A stretch of 64,000 nucleotides of DNA from Domibacillus sp. DTU_2020_1001157_1_SI_ALB_TIR_016 (GCF_032341995.1 NZ_CP135438.1:434001-498000), one strand, 5' to 3'; shown: positions 1 through 9,247, counted from the first letter of the stretch. The notes: generated from the letters alone by a model not told the origin. Made by a program: numbers and translations.

Positions 1-118
1 CATGCAGTTGTTCTCGTGTATCAAAAAAAGTACATCTACTGACAAATAAGAGTAGGATAATCATAAGCGAAGAAACCACTAACCATTTGTATTTAAAAAA
101 TAGACTATTCTCCCTCAC
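1..118 (-). CDS. N-terminus of a membrane-anchored protein (partial)
   Basis: Read leftward from a GTG at 118 with GGGAG just upstream, the frame is open to the window edge and gives about 39 residues. After a short basic start (RENSLFFKYK) there is one hydrophobic segment (LVVSSLMIILLLFV) followed by SRC and a polar region, which is the pattern of a signal anchor or signal peptide. The cysteine after the hydrophobic stretch is preceded by Arg, so it is a poor lipobox. The rest lies outside the window, so no function can be given. Confidence 0.45.
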   Translation of the reverse strand, partial: MRENSLFFKYKWLVVSSLMIILLLFVSRCTFFDTREQLH

Positions 119-268
119 CCGAACGCTCCCTCTGATCTTAGTCTTGTTTCTCTATAATCACATCATTTGTTTAGTTTTCCAAATTAAATTGAATCAATTA
201 GTAAAAGCCTTAGAAAGGACTAAGGCTTTAGTAAACACAACATAATCCCCTTTATATTACATTTCGTT
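119..268. other. intergenic, with one stem-loop
   Basis: AT-rich spacer between two leftward genes. It holds the stem-loop annotated at 204-229 and, at about 250-263, a degenerate version (TTTATATTACATTT) of the motif repeated at 679, 1452, 1909 and 19622. No coding potential was seen. Confidence 0.5.
204..229 (-). terminator. stem-loop after the 60-aa gene
   Basis: Arms AAAGCCTTAG and CTAAGGCTTT close a six-base loop. It lies just downstream of the leftward gene ending at 269. The T-tract on that strand is weak, so this is a modest terminator candidate. Confidence 0.5.
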
Positions 269-451
269 TCAGATTTTACGCTTTAATAATTCAATAATTT
301 CTTCATTCTGTTTTGTAAGTGTATTTAAGCTTTGTTTAATTTCTTCTGTTGAATCACTAATCTTCTTCGAATCCTTCGCCAATATAGGCAAATAATAAAT
401 AAAAAAAACAGCAAACCCTACGATCAGCAGATATATCACCAATATCCTCAC
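269..451 (-). CDS. small membrane protein with coiled-coil tail
   Basis: About 60 residues: one N-terminal transmembrane helix (roughly residues 3-22) followed by a charged, heptad-like region rich in Lys, Glu, Ser and Thr up to the C-terminus, as in small bitopic membrane proteins of Bacillus. The first in-frame GTG sits almost on top of the purine stretch; a GTG four codons in is better spaced from AGGA, so the real start is uncertain. No family was recognised and no partner is evident. Confidence 0.5.
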   Translation of the reverse strand: MRILVIYLLIVGFAVFFIYYLPILAKDSKKISDSTEEIKQSLNTLTKQNEEIIELLKRKI

Positions 452-620
452 TCCACATTCTCATTTTAACAAATTGTACCATGAGAATAAAAAACCTTGG
501 ACCATACCCAATACAACATAATTATATTTTTGTTACATTATCGCTCTCTTGGTTATTCATCGCCTTTATATTAATATCAAAATCTAAATTAGTTAATTTT
601 ATACATAAAATTCCCCGTAA

Positions 621-651
621 AAAAAGCCTAAAAAGTTCATAAGCTTTTTAG
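621..651 (-). terminator. orphan minus-strand terminator
   Basis: Arms CTAAAAAG and CTTTTTAG, followed on the minus strand by a run of T (forward GTAAAAAAAG). No minus-strand gene ends just upstream, so it may insulate against antisense transcription or be left over from a lost gene. Confidence 0.5.
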
Positions 652-678
652 ACTGCTACCGGTTAATACAACAAAATT

Positions 679-694
679 GCATTTATGTTGCATT
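679..694. repeat. 16-bp motif, copy 1 (GCATTTATGTTGCATT)
   Basis: GCATTTATGTTGCATT occurs here and at 1909-1924; CATTTATGTTGCATT is at 1452-1466 and ATTTATGTTGCATT at 19622-19635. Copies lie between short single genes of unknown function. Nature unknown. Confidence 0.6.
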
Positions 695-787
695 GGGTCG
701 TCTTTTTATATTTTATATTTAAAATATCCCAGACTTATAATAGTTTGTGACTATATAAATTTTGTCTATAAACAAAGAGGTGAACGG

Positions 788-1399
788 ATGGGTTTTAAGC
801 CTAAAAAAGTTTGTTATCTGATATTAAGAATTCTCGCGTTCGCTGTTTTGATAGTGCCTGTTTTTTTAAAGACTCAAGATATTTTAACCGAACTCAGTAA
901 CAGCACTTTTATTCTCCTAATTTTCATAGGAACAACTCTCTTAATTATAGGAGACATTTTTGAAAGAAAATACCAAGAACAAGCAGAAGAATTTGCTAAC
1001 AAAAAATTTATCAGCTTAGGGGACTACTTAAGCGAAAAAGATATAGTAAACACTGATGATGTCATGTTTGATTTTTACGCAGCTAATTTTCCTGATAAAT
1101 TTATTACTATTTTAGAGCATTTCTCCAATTTAGAAGATATTCCTTTTGATTATACTTATTGCAATTTGTCAGTAAACTGGCTTCCTACAGAAGAAGGCTA
1201 TTTTGGAAAAGGAGTATGGTTTTCAATGACGTATGGACCCGGCCTGGACAATCAACCAGAAACGGTAGTTGATTATAAAACTTTTTTTAACTTTTTGATA
1301 TCTGTGTCAAGGGTATATATTCGTTTATTTTCCAAAGACGCAAAAAAGGTGAAAAAGCTTCTAAAAATAATGAAGAAAAAATTAAAACCATACCTGTAA
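788..1399 (+). CDS. hypothetical membrane protein, 203 aa
   Basis: I place the start at the ATG at 788, which is preceded by AGAGGTGAACGG; the frame is open further upstream without a ribosome binding site. After a basic N-terminus there are two predicted transmembrane helices (about residues 10-28 and 38-56), then a soluble acidic/aromatic domain of about 150 residues containing YTYCNLSVNWLPTEEGY. The tail is lysine-rich. Topology suggests a membrane-anchored domain facing the cytoplasm. No family was recognised. The gene stands alone, followed by a strong stem-loop, and is flanked on both sides by the 14-16-bp repeat motif. Confidence 0.6.
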   Translation: MGFKPKKVCYLILRILAFAVLIVPVFLKTQDILTELSNSTFILLIFIGTTLLIIGDIFERKYQEQAEEFANKKFISLGDYLSEKDIVNTDDVMFDFYAANFPDKFITILEHFSNLEDIPFDYTYCNLSVNWLPTEEGYFGKGVWFSMTYGPGLDNQPETVVDYKTFFNFLISVSRVYIRLFSKDAKKVKKLLKIMKKKLKPYL

Positions 1400-1403
1400 T
1401 ATA

Positions 1404-1440
1404 AGCAAAGGCAGCGGTGTAGAGCGCTGCTGTCTTTGCT
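1404..1440 (+). terminator. terminator after the 203-aa gene
   Basis: Arms AGCAAAGGCAGCG and CGCTGC-TGTCTTTGCT form a long GC-containing hairpin immediately after the stop codon at 1399. Confidence 0.65.
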
Positions 1441-1451
1441 CAACATATTTA

Positions 1452-1466
1452 CATTTATGTTGCATT
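1452..1466. repeat. repeat motif, copy 2
   Basis: CATTTATGTTGCATT, between the 203-aa gene and the lipoprotein gene. Confidence 0.6.
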
Positions 1467-1490
1467 TAAAATCAATCTAATAATGATTTC

Positions 1491-1844
1491 TTATTCGCTA
1501 GGCATATAGCCAATTACTTTATTGGTATTAGGAGCGATAAGTATGGGTGGCGTACCAAGTACAACGTTTTCTTTATCTTTAAATGAAATTAACAGAAGTT
1601 CTTTTTCTTCATAAGCGTTATCAAGCAATTCATAGTTATTGTTAGCAATGGTTTTCGTAACGCTTGCACTTTGCCAGTTCTCTTCAGCCCTATCGTCCCA
1701 ACCTTTTTCTTTTACGAAATCCCAAGCAGCTTCCCTTGCATCATCATAACCATCTTTGTTTATAGCATTCATATCATCTTGATTATTCGAACAGCCAGCA
1801 ATGAAAAACAAGACACATAAAACACTTATAATCACCTTGTTCAT
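1491..1844 (-). CDS. small lipoprotein, 117 aa
   Basis: The ATG at 1844 follows AAGGAGG at good spacing and gives MNKVIISVLCVLFFIAGC, a type II signal peptide with lipobox (IAGC, Cys18). The frame is open 15 codons further upstream but without a ribosome binding site. The mature part is about 100 residues, acidic, with an AAWDFVKEKGWDDRAEENW stretch and a C-terminal segment (PPILIAPNTNKVIGY) resembling the last strands of small Bacillus PepSY-like or YusW-like secreted proteins, but I cannot name the family. It would be anchored to the outer face of the membrane. Flanked by repeat motif copies at 1452 and 1909. Confidence 0.7.
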   Translation of the reverse strand: MNKVIISVLCVLFFIAGCSNNQDDMNAINKDGYDDAREAAWDFVKEKGWDDRAEENWQSASVTKTIANNNYELLDNAYEEKELLLISFKDKENVVLGTPPILIAPNTNKVIGYMPSE

Positions 1845-2204
1845 AACCATCCTCCTTCTTGGAAAAGGAACTTTACAATATTTTACCATGATAAAAGCAG
1901 CCAGAATTGCATTTATGTTGCATTAGGAAATTTTTATTTATTGTTATTAAACTAAACTGTTTCGTTAGCTGAATAAGAAAAGGCTGCCGAAATGACAGCC
2001 GATAATTAAACAAAAGCCCCCGTTCACCTGTTCACAAGCTTCCTTTAAAAGTTTATTTATTACAGGAATTCTGCCCCTTTTGTGCCAGTAGGAACCTCAA
2101 TAAAAAAAGCATTAATCTATATTGGATCAATGCGCCCGATTGTGATAGATACATTTATCTCATTACTTCTTTGAATTAAAAGCGTCATACTTAATCTCTT
2201 CGTA
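1845..2204. other. intergenic with repeat motif and stem-loop
   Basis: Holds the repeat copy at 1909-1924 and a weak hairpin (GGCTG/CAGCC) near 1983-2001. No coding region was seen. Confidence 0.5.
1909..1924. repeat. repeat motif, copy 3
   Basis: GCATTTATGTTGCATT, identical to the copy at 679-694, upstream of the lipoprotein gene. Confidence 0.6.
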
Positions 2205-2780
2205 TTATTTTTCTTTTAACATTGAATATTTTCGATAGAATTTATAGAAACTGATACCCAAAAAAACAACCAGAAGTGCAGGCGACAACTTCAAAAGGAC
2301 AAATGGACTTTCAAACAAAAATGCCTTCAAAAGTAATGAACCTTTCATATTCCAAAGATCTTCATGATATAATCCCGAATTTTCGTAAGGCCTATAAGAA
2401 AAAATTAAACACAGCATACCTAACCAAAATGAATAACTCATTAATCTTTTATAATAATTAGCCTTTGATTGGCGGTCCGAGAAGATTTCATTTTGATCAT
2501 CGTCTTCTTTTTGCCAATATCAAATTCCACTAAGCCAGGGGCCATTTATATAAATCCAACCAAAATCTTCATATATCCCTTTATAATCCTCGAACTTTTT
2601 CTTTGGTAAATAATCTTGATAATCAAGTCGCATCACATATCTTTTGTAAGTTTTTTGGAAAGTGTATATTCCTAATCCACTAATATTTGTACAGCGATAG
2701 CCTTTTTGTAATTGCTCGTTCAGCCATTGCTCCTCTTTTTCAATATCAAAAAACACCTTAAATTTCTTCATTCGATTCAC
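2205..2780 (-). pseudogene. DUF2812 membrane protein interrupted by an in-frame TGA
   Basis: The first 86 codons (2780 to 2523) encode a typical DUF2812 N-terminus: MKKFKVFFDIEKEEQWLNEQ, then DYKGIYEDFGWIYI. A TGA at 2520-2522 stops the frame, yet the same frame continues without any indel as YWQKEDDDQNEIFSDRQSK, followed by two hydrophobic segments to a stop at 2205. The total of 191 codons equals the usual length of the family. A single base change (for example TGG or CAA to TGA) therefore explains the break. It overlaps the PadR gene by 23 bp, the usual PadR-DUF2812 operon order; the DUF2812 protein is presumed to be the regulated membrane partner. Could also be a sequencing error or stop-codon readthrough. 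Confidence 0.8.
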
Positions 2781-3075
2781 TTCCTTCGTACAGGGATAAA
2801 ATATGCAATAACCTGTTTTGTTCCATTTTCAAAATGGCGCTTCCTTCTGTAGTTATCATATAAACTTTTCTTCGACCTGACTCTCCAACAGGTTCAATCC
2901 AACCATGCTTATTCAAGTTTTCAATCGCACCATATAATGTACCAGCTGCTAAAATAACAGTACCGTTACTTATCTTTTCTATCTTCTGCATTACGGCATA
3001 GCCATGGAGTGGCTCACGAAGGGCTAATAAAATATAATGCATGGTTTCAGACAACGGTAATAATTTATGTTTCAT
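2758..3075 (-). CDS. PadR-family transcriptional regulator
   Basis: 105 residues with the PadR winged-helix: LPLSETMHYILLALREPLHGYAVMQKI, then the recognition region GTLYGAIENLNKHGWIEPV and the wing GRRKVYMITTEGSAIL. Short PadR proteins of this type repress a downstream operon and release DNA on binding a ligand or under membrane stress. It is followed with overlap by the DUF2812 gene. Upstream lie two palindromic AGTTCAACT-containing sequences, good candidates for its own operator, so autoregulation is likely. Confidence 0.9.
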   Translation of the reverse strand: MKHKLLPLSETMHYILLALREPLHGYAVMQKIEKISNGTVILAAGTLYGAIENLNKHGWIEPVGESGRRKVYMITTEGSAILKMEQNRLLHILSLYEGSESNEEI

Positions 3076-3091
3076 ATCCTCACCCTCTATT

Positions 3092-3141
3092 CAGTTCGAC
3101 TATATAGTTCAACTTAATAGTAACGTAATACAGTTCAACTG
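3092..3141 (-). promoter_or_regulatory. putative PadR operator pair
   Basis: CAGTTCGACT...AGTTCAACT (3092-3114) and the perfect palindrome CAGTTCAACTG (3131-3141) lie 17-66 bp upstream of the padR start. The repeated AGTTCAACT half-site suggests cooperative binding by the PadR dimer. Inferred from position and symmetry only. Confidence 0.55.
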
Positions 3142-3216
3142 AATAGTCAACAATATTTCAAAATTAGTTAAAGGAATTTAAAGTAAAAAGCTTGATAACA
3201 AGGCAAAACTCAATCT

Positions 3217-3258
3217 AAAAAGTCGCTTTCCTTATGTAAGGGAAAGCGACTTTTTGTG
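3217..3258. terminator. bidirectional terminator
   Basis: Arms AAAAAGTCGCTTTCCTT and AAGGGAAAGCGACTTTTT around a short loop, with A- and T-tracts on both sides. It separates the PadR unit from the kinase gene. Confidence 0.8.
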
Positions 3259-3344
3259 TAGTCCTATTCAATTAAATGGCCCGATTGGTGAATATAAGTT
3301 AAACAACACGCTTCACCTAACCTGTCCTTTAGTTGAGGAAGAAA

Positions 3345-3371
3345 AAAGACCGGCTGAAATAGCAGCCGGTT
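3345..3371 (-). terminator. terminator of the P-loop kinase gene
   Basis: Arms ACCGGCTG and CAGCCGGT, with a T-run on the minus strand, about 50 bp after the stop of the leftward gene at 3422. Confidence 0.75.
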
Positions 3372-3421
3372 CTTAAACTCTTGCCCCCTTTACTTCAATA
3401 ACTATAAATGAAAACCCCAAT

Positions 3422-3988
3422 TTATAAAGGTTCAATTCTCAGTTTTTCAGCCTCTATATAATCATAAACATTCAATATTTCTTGGTCATAGTCGTTTTCG
3501 ATTTCAAAATACCTAACACCTGCTTGTAAACATTTTGTTTTAAATTCTTTATGTTCCTTGATTAGTTCTTTTATCGTTCTTTCTTCGGGCCAATTACGGA
3601 GTTCAATAGCATTCCTATGTTTCACTATTTTTGTTTCGAAGTTTTCTTGAATATAATTCGTCGAAAAACCTAAGAATACTGGAATGATTTTTTCTGAATA
3701 ATTGATGTCAAAGTCCTTCATATAGTGAGGCAATATATAGCATCCTTCAATAATGATATGTTGTTCGTTCTCTATATTTGTCATAATAATCCCTTTTAAT
3801 ATTGGCCAGAGCTTATCACCAATGACTTCGGAACTATCTAGTGGTGTAAATCCACAATTCTTATCTCCTCTGTACAAGCCCATTTTTAAATGGTCTATAG
3901 AGAAATAAGAAATATGATATTTTTCTAGCAACTTTTGAGCCATCAAGGTTTTACCAGTACCACTTACAGCACTTATTAAAATAACCAT
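3422..3988 (-). CDS. P-loop nucleotide kinase-like protein
   Basis: 188 residues. The N-terminus MVILISAVSGTGKTLMAQKL holds a Walker A motif (residues 6-14, SAVSGTGKT). Downstream are LWPILKGIIMTNI, a strand-type segment HIIIEGCYILP and a C-terminal KEHKEFK helix. The size and layout fit small ATP-dependent kinases of the AAA_33 / 2-phosphoglycerate kinase-like / adenylate-kinase fold group; the phosphate acceptor cannot be told. No partner genes: it is monocistronic with its own terminator. The start follows GGGAGTAAT, a usable ribosome binding site. Confidence 0.65.
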   Translation of the reverse strand: MVILISAVSGTGKTLMAQKLLEKYHISYFSIDHLKMGLYRGDKNCGFTPLDSSEVIGDKLWPILKGIIMTNIENEQHIIIEGCYILPHYMKDFDINYSEKIIPVFLGFSTNYIQENFETKIVKHRNAIELRNWPEERTIKELIKEHKEFKTKCLQAGVRYFEIENDYDQEILNVYDYIEAEKLRIEPL

Positions 3989-4050
3989 ATATTACTCCCT
4001 TCTGATTTATTTGTTTATTACACTAAACTGCCCCTTCGTATTATAAGGTC

Positions 4051-4083
4051 AGCCAGAAAATATTTCTGGTTGACCATTTTTTA
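4051..4083 (+). terminator. stem-loop left of the IS110 element
   Basis: GTCAGCCAGAAA and TTTCTGGTTGAC arms followed by a T-tract. It lies between the kinase gene and the IS110 leader; it may shield the element from outside transcription. Confidence 0.55.
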
Positions 4084-4099
4084 TATGGTTTTATGATAT

Positions 4100-4284
4100 C
4101 AGTAGCCAGGGTAGAACGTAACTGCCCGTGGGGCTTGACCCCGTCAGCTAAACTGTTCGCCCCCTACTTGTAGAAACATGATTGAGGCTGGTTGGACGTA
4201 GATCTCGTATAACAAGCGAAGCTGTGATACTGCATGAAGGATTAGGGGTTACTGGCAAATCACCATATTAGGAGGAGATTTAGA
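4100..4284 (+). ncRNA. candidate bridge RNA of the IS110 element
   Basis: The segment between the element's estimated left end and the transposase start is GC-richer than its flanks and can fold: a GGGG-CTTGA-CCCC hairpin near 4136-4148 and further pairing around ACTGTTCGCCCCCTA and TAGGGGTTAC. It ends with AGGAGGAGATTTAG before the transposase ATG. IS110-group elements are known to express a structured bridge RNA from this position that pairs with target and donor DNA. The assignment rests on position and potential structure; the loops were not mapped. Confidence 0.45.
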
Positions 4285-5520
4285 ATGAATCCAGTCGTCG
4301 GTCTGGATATATCGAAAGGGGAAAGTCAGGTTCAAGCCTTTCTAGATAAAGGTAAGCCATACAGTAAGAGCTTTAAAGTAAATCACACTCTTGAGGGCCT
4401 TCGTTCACTTGTATCGTTTCTTGAGAATGTAAGGCAGGAAGCTGGGAAGAAACCTTCAGTAATATTAGAGGCTACTGGGCATTATCAAACTCCAGTCGTT
4501 CAATACTTGGAAGAACGAGGCTATTTATTGGTTATCGTCAATCCATTGATCTCCTATAAGGCAAGAGGATCAAGTTTGAGAAAAGTAAAAACAGATGCCA
4601 TTGATGCCTACCTCCTCTGTGAGTTGTTTTATAAAGAGGAATTAGAACCTTATAAAAAGCGTGGAGTTCAGTTATTGAACCTTCGGAATCTTACAAGACA
4701 ACACGAAAACATCACCGGCGTGATGGTTCAAACAAAACTTCAATTTCAGGCAGTGCTTGAACAAGTGTTTCCTGAATATAAAGGGGTCTTTGGCGATTTA
4801 TATTCGGTTGTTTCACTCTTAACTCTTTCAGAGTTCCCTTCTTGCGAGGATATTTTGAAAGCCAGTGAAGAAACAATTACAGACAAGATATTTGGATTAT
4901 ATAAAAGTCGATCAATCAGATGGGCAAAAGAAAAAGCTGTTCAGCTTAAAGCTGCAGCAGCTCGTAATCCTTTTGAAAAGACCATCTATCAGAGCCATAT
5001 TCTAAGCCTTGGTATGTATATAAATATTCTTCTTCAATACAAAGAACATCTATCAAAGTTAGAGTCAGAGATAGATGCCCTCGCTAAGGAAATTGAAGAA
5101 TATAATATCATCAAATCTATCCCTGGTATTGGAGAAAAGATCGCTGCAACGACCATTTCTGAAATTGGAGAGATAGATCGATTTACTGATCCTAAAAAGC
5201 TGGTAGCTTTCGCTGGAGTTGATCCTAGTGTATTTGAATCCGGTAAGTTTACAGCCACTAAAAACCGAATCACTAAAAGAGGATCAAGCAAGCTTCGTCA
5301 CGCCTTATATATGGCAGTTCGTTGTGCAATTCGTGACTGCCGTAAGATCAAAACAAGCGATGAAATCATTCCTCGTAATAAGAAATTACGGGAGTTCTAT
5401 GATAAAAAACGTGAAGAAGGAAAACCCTTTAAAGTAGCCGTTATTGCATGTGTAAATAAACTCTTACATTGGATATTTGCCCTTTTAAAGAACAGAACAA
5501 CTTTCCAAGATATAGCTTAA
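4285..5520 (+). CDS. IS110-family transposase
   Basis: 411 residues, full length for the family. The N-terminal RuvC-like DEDD domain shows Asp8 in VVGLDISK, Glu62 in ILEATGHY, and Asp104/Asp107 in KTDAIDAYLL. A coiled-coil region follows (about 235-275). The C-terminal Transposase_20 domain has IPGIGEKIAATTISEIG, then AFAGVDPS and GSSKLRHALY, which carries the serine region used as nucleophile in the family. It catalyses RNA-guided recombination of a circular intermediate. The ATG at 4285 is preceded by AGGAGGAGATTTAG. Looks intact and therefore possibly active. Confidence 0.95.
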   Translation: MNPVVGLDISKGESQVQAFLDKGKPYSKSFKVNHTLEGLRSLVSFLENVRQEAGKKPSVILEATGHYQTPVVQYLEERGYLLVIVNPLISYKARGSSLRKVKTDAIDAYLLCELFYKEELEPYKKRGVQLLNLRNLTRQHENITGVMVQTKLQFQAVLEQVFPEYKGVFGDLYSVVSLLTLSEFPSCEDILKASEETITDKIFGLYKSRSIRWAKEKAVQLKAAAARNPFEKTIYQSHILSLGMYINILLQYKEHLSKLESEIDALAKEIEEYNIIKSIPGIGEKIAATTISEIGEIDRFTDPKKLVAFAGVDPSVFESGKFTATKNRITKRGSSKLRHALYMAVRCAIRDCRKIKTSDEIIPRNKKLREFYDKKREEGKPFKVAVIACVNKLLHWIFALLKNRTTFQDIA

Positions 5521-5546
5521 AATCTATATCTAACTAAATAACATAA

Positions 5547-5576
5547 AACCTTCCAACACATGATTAAAAGAAGGTT
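5547..5576 (+). terminator. stem-loop after the transposase
   Basis: AACCTTC and GAAGGTT arms 27 bp after the transposase stop codon, followed by ATTT. Confidence 0.5.
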
Positions 5577-5580
5577 ATTT

Positions 5581-6055
5581 GTCATGCTTATTTTTAGTAT
5601 ATCATGCGATTTTCAAGATTTTTATTGAAAAATATTGACAAACTATTAGCTGGTTTAGTTTAAGTGTATTCCTTCACAAACTTTTCACTCTTTAGTACAA
5701 ACTCCCTCAGTTTTTTCAAAGACTAGTTAGTTGTTCCTTTGCCTTTTTACACAACTTTATTATTTGCAAACAAAAGAAACAGTAATGACAGACCGGTGCT
5801 GTATGCAGACGCCTGTCATCCATACGGTAGTCATAGTTCGTTTCTATTTTGCCATTTTTTCATGCATTCTAGAACCTAACAAGAAAGTGTATTGGTTACC
5901 TAATACCGATACAGTATTTTTCTAGAAAGCGTTTTCTTAGTTGCCTATTTTTATATAAAAATATGTTTTTAGTAAGGTGTTTAAATAGAAAATGTAAGTA
6001 TACATGTAACGAACAAAAGAAGGTGCTAGCTGCATGCTAGTACCCTTATGTGCAA
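5581..6055. other. intergenic region right of the IS110 element
   Basis: No convincing gene. An imperfect cre-like sequence AGAAAGCGTTTTCT lies at 5934-5947 but no promoter or gene is close to it. Confidence 0.4.
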
Positions 6056-6330
6056 TTAATAAGAGGCCCCTTTATGCCCCCCAATATGCCCGGCTCGTTG
6101 AAGATAAGTGCCGCCTTTCATGAGGCTGTACGCATGAAAAATCGCTCTTTTGCCAAATCGGTCACGTATTTGATCGATTGTTTCATCTAAAACATGACGC
6201 CTTTCGTCCAGTTCAGGGGGCGTAAATAAATCGATTTGTTCATGAGCTGCAGACTGTAATTTACTGCACACTACATGGATCTGGCGTACTGGCTGTCCGT
6301 CCCAATACTTTTTAAAAAGATTTTTAGATC
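6056..6330 (-). pseudogene. C-terminal remnant of a UvrX-type Y-family DNA polymerase
   Basis: The frame running left from about 6330 reads LFKKYWDGQPVRQIHV, then SKLQSAAHEQIDLFTP and ends RAGHIGGHKGASY. This is the C-terminal end of the UvrX/YqjW translesion polymerases of Bacillus and their phages. The catalytic palm and fingers are absent; upstream DNA is AT-rich and non-coding in this frame. About 80 codons remain of roughly 415. It has no start codon in a sensible place and is taken as a relic of a deletion, perhaps tied to the neighbouring insertion sequence. Confidence 0.8.
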
Positions 6331-6371
6331 TTTTGATTATTAAGATACATTTTTTTACTTTATATAAATTG

Positions 6372-6494
6372 ATCTTAAATTAATGTTAATTTCATCTGTT
6401 TTAGAGATTGAATACATGAATTTCGCTAATTTAAACACATTAATCTTAAAATGGTATTATTACCATCTGTTTTTAGCATTGAATATATGAATTT
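6372..6494 (+). repeat. imperfect 52-bp direct repeat upstream of gdhA
   Basis: Unit 1 at 6372-6423 and unit 2 at 6443-6494 share ATCTTAAA, then CATCTGTTTT, then ATTGAATA-ATGAATTT in the same order at the same spacing, 71 bp apart. The second copy ends 64 bp before the gdhA start. It may be a duplicated promoter/regulator-binding region. Confidence 0.65.
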
Positions 6495-6521
6495 GTCAGA
6501 AGATAATGATAATATTGCTAA

Positions 6522-7937
<1,416 letters not shown>

Positions 7938-8000
7938 GCGGAAATGAAAATAGGATTTAAATAAATAGGCATAGTCCTGTATTTACATCACTCAAACATA

Positions 8001-8034
8001 AGTAACCCTGTCTCTAAAAGAGACAGGGTTACTT
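8001..8034 (+). terminator. gdhA terminator
   Basis: AGTAACCCTGTCTCT and AGAGACAGGGTTACTT arms with a three-base loop, 63 bp after the gdhA stop. Confidence 0.85.
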
Positions 8035-8106
8035 GTATCCAGGAAATTATGAATTACCCAGACAGAGTAGGAGTGGCTGATTGTGTGTAACATATGCTCT
8101 AAAAAA

Positions 8107-8140
8107 AGGAAACCCTATTGCTCCGGAGACATTTCCTTCT
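8107..8140 (-). terminator. terminator of the DUF1259 gene
   Basis: AAGGAAA and TTTCCTT arms with an inner CTCCGGAG, followed on the minus strand by a T-run, about 50 bp after the stop at 8189. Confidence 0.6.
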
Positions 8141-8188
8141 TTTACTAAAGCCCCTTTATGTTCTCACATTTTATGTGGTATGTCTTCA

Positions 8189-9115
8189 TTATATAATATC
8201 AGAGGATACCTTCTTTGTAGTCAATACTTCTAAAGCATCCTTTACATCTTTCGCAAATCGGATTGGCTTTTCAACTTTTTCAAAATGGATATACATGAGC
8301 CTCGGATCCTCAAACAACCAATGATTATGAAAGCCAGTCACAATAATGTCATGTTCAAGAAGCTCACTGATGAATGGGTTGAGCTCTTCTTGCAGGATCA
8401 CCGTTTCCCCACTGCAAAGGGCTCTCCCATCTGAAGATAACGATTCAAAGGCAAACATTTGCGGAATTAATAAAAATGACGTTCCTTGCCTTCCGAGAAC
8501 TCGAGGCATAATATTTGTACGAGATTTCATCACAATACAGGCCCCATCCTCAAATGTATGCATGCTGCCATCTAAAATTTGATTGAAATCCTCACAAAGT
8601 TCTTCTCCCCGTCTATTCAATGTCCTTTGTCTTCCTCGGGAACGTCCAATATTACGGGCAGTTAAAACGTCCAGGGCTCTTCTTACTTTCCTGGCAAAAG
8701 CTAAAGGTTCATCAAGGGATTCGAAATGCATATACATCAATCGCGGATTTTCAAACAACCAGTGATTATGAAGGGCAGTTACAATGATTCCCTCTTCACG
8801 CAGCCTTGCCATAAATCGGTTTGCTTCCTCTTGCAGAAGGACCGTTTCACCAAGACACAATGCTTTTCCGTTTTGATCAAGGTTTTCAAAAGAAAATGCC
8901 TGAGGCACAAACATAAAGGAATCAGCTCTCCGGCCTAGTACAACCGGGTGAATATTTGTCCGAGATCTGGTTGCAGTACAAACGCCATTAATGACAGCGG
9001 GAGCAGCCCCCAGAATTTCCGCGAATTTCTCGCAAAGGTCATCAGGTTGAATATTGTTCATGTTATCCAATTGCGAATCATCTCCCAAGTCCAATTTCCT
9101 GGTTATTCTATTCAA
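8189..9115 (-). CDS. tandem DUF1259 (LppY/LpqO-type) protein
   Basis: Up to 308 residues with two similar halves (about 25-150 and 172-300). Both carry the same ordered motifs: CTATRSRTNI / CIVMKSRTNI, VLGR, PQAF(S)FE / PQMFAFE, GETVLLQEE / GETVILQEE and the hallmark HNHWLFE-PRLMY-HFE (residues 116 and 263). The His-rich motif is the conserved core of DUF1259; biochemical function is not established. No signal peptide, so cytosolic. Possible starts are all TTG: the longest at 9115 lacks a ribosome binding site, while TTG at 9088 is preceded by AGGA at eight bases and is preferable. Monocistronic. Confidence 0.8.
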   Translation of the reverse strand: MNRITRKLDLGDDSQLDNMNNIQPDDLCEKFAEILGAAPAVINGVCTATRSRTNIHPVVLGRRADSFMFVPQAFSFENLDQNGKALCLGETVLLQEEANRFMARLREEGIIVTALHNHWLFENPRLMYMHFESLDEPLAFARKVRRALDVLTARNIGRSRGRQRTLNRRGEELCEDFNQILDGSMHTFEDGACIVMKSRTNIMPRVLGRQGTSFLLIPQMFAFESLSSDGRALCSGETVILQEELNPFISELLEHDIIVTGFHNHWLFEDPRLMYIHFEKVEKPIRFAKDVKDALEVLTTKKVSSDII

Positions 9116-9247
9116 GAAGCCACATGGAGGTTCTGTATATATGCTCGAAAAGAAGATTAAAATGTTCTAATCATAGATTCCCAAAGTCGCGGACATTGAA
9201 TGTGGTGAAAAGAAACTCCATAATCCCCATGAAATTAAATGCTTAAT

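Larger units (their letters stand above)
452..787. other. intergenic with stem-loop and repeat motif
   Basis: Spacer between a leftward and a rightward gene. It carries a stem-loop with a T-tract on the minus strand (621-651) and the GCATTTATGTTGCATT motif at 679-694. In-frame extension of the next gene upstream of 788 exists but lacks a ribosome binding site. Confidence 0.5.
4100..5580 (+). mobile_element. IS110-family insertion sequence
   Basis: One transposase gene with a roughly 180-nt non-coding left end and a short right end. IS110 elements lack terminal inverted repeats and target duplications, so the borders given are estimates. The surroundings (an orphan UvrX remnant to the right) suggest local rearrangement. 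Confidence 0.7.

Noticed and set aside
5034..5437. Open frames on both strands inside the IS110 transposase
   Set aside because: Shadows of the transposase reading frame with no ribosome binding sites or family features.
5934..5947. cre-like AGAAAGCGTTTTCT
   Set aside because: Two mismatches and no gene start within several hundred bases in a sensible orientation.
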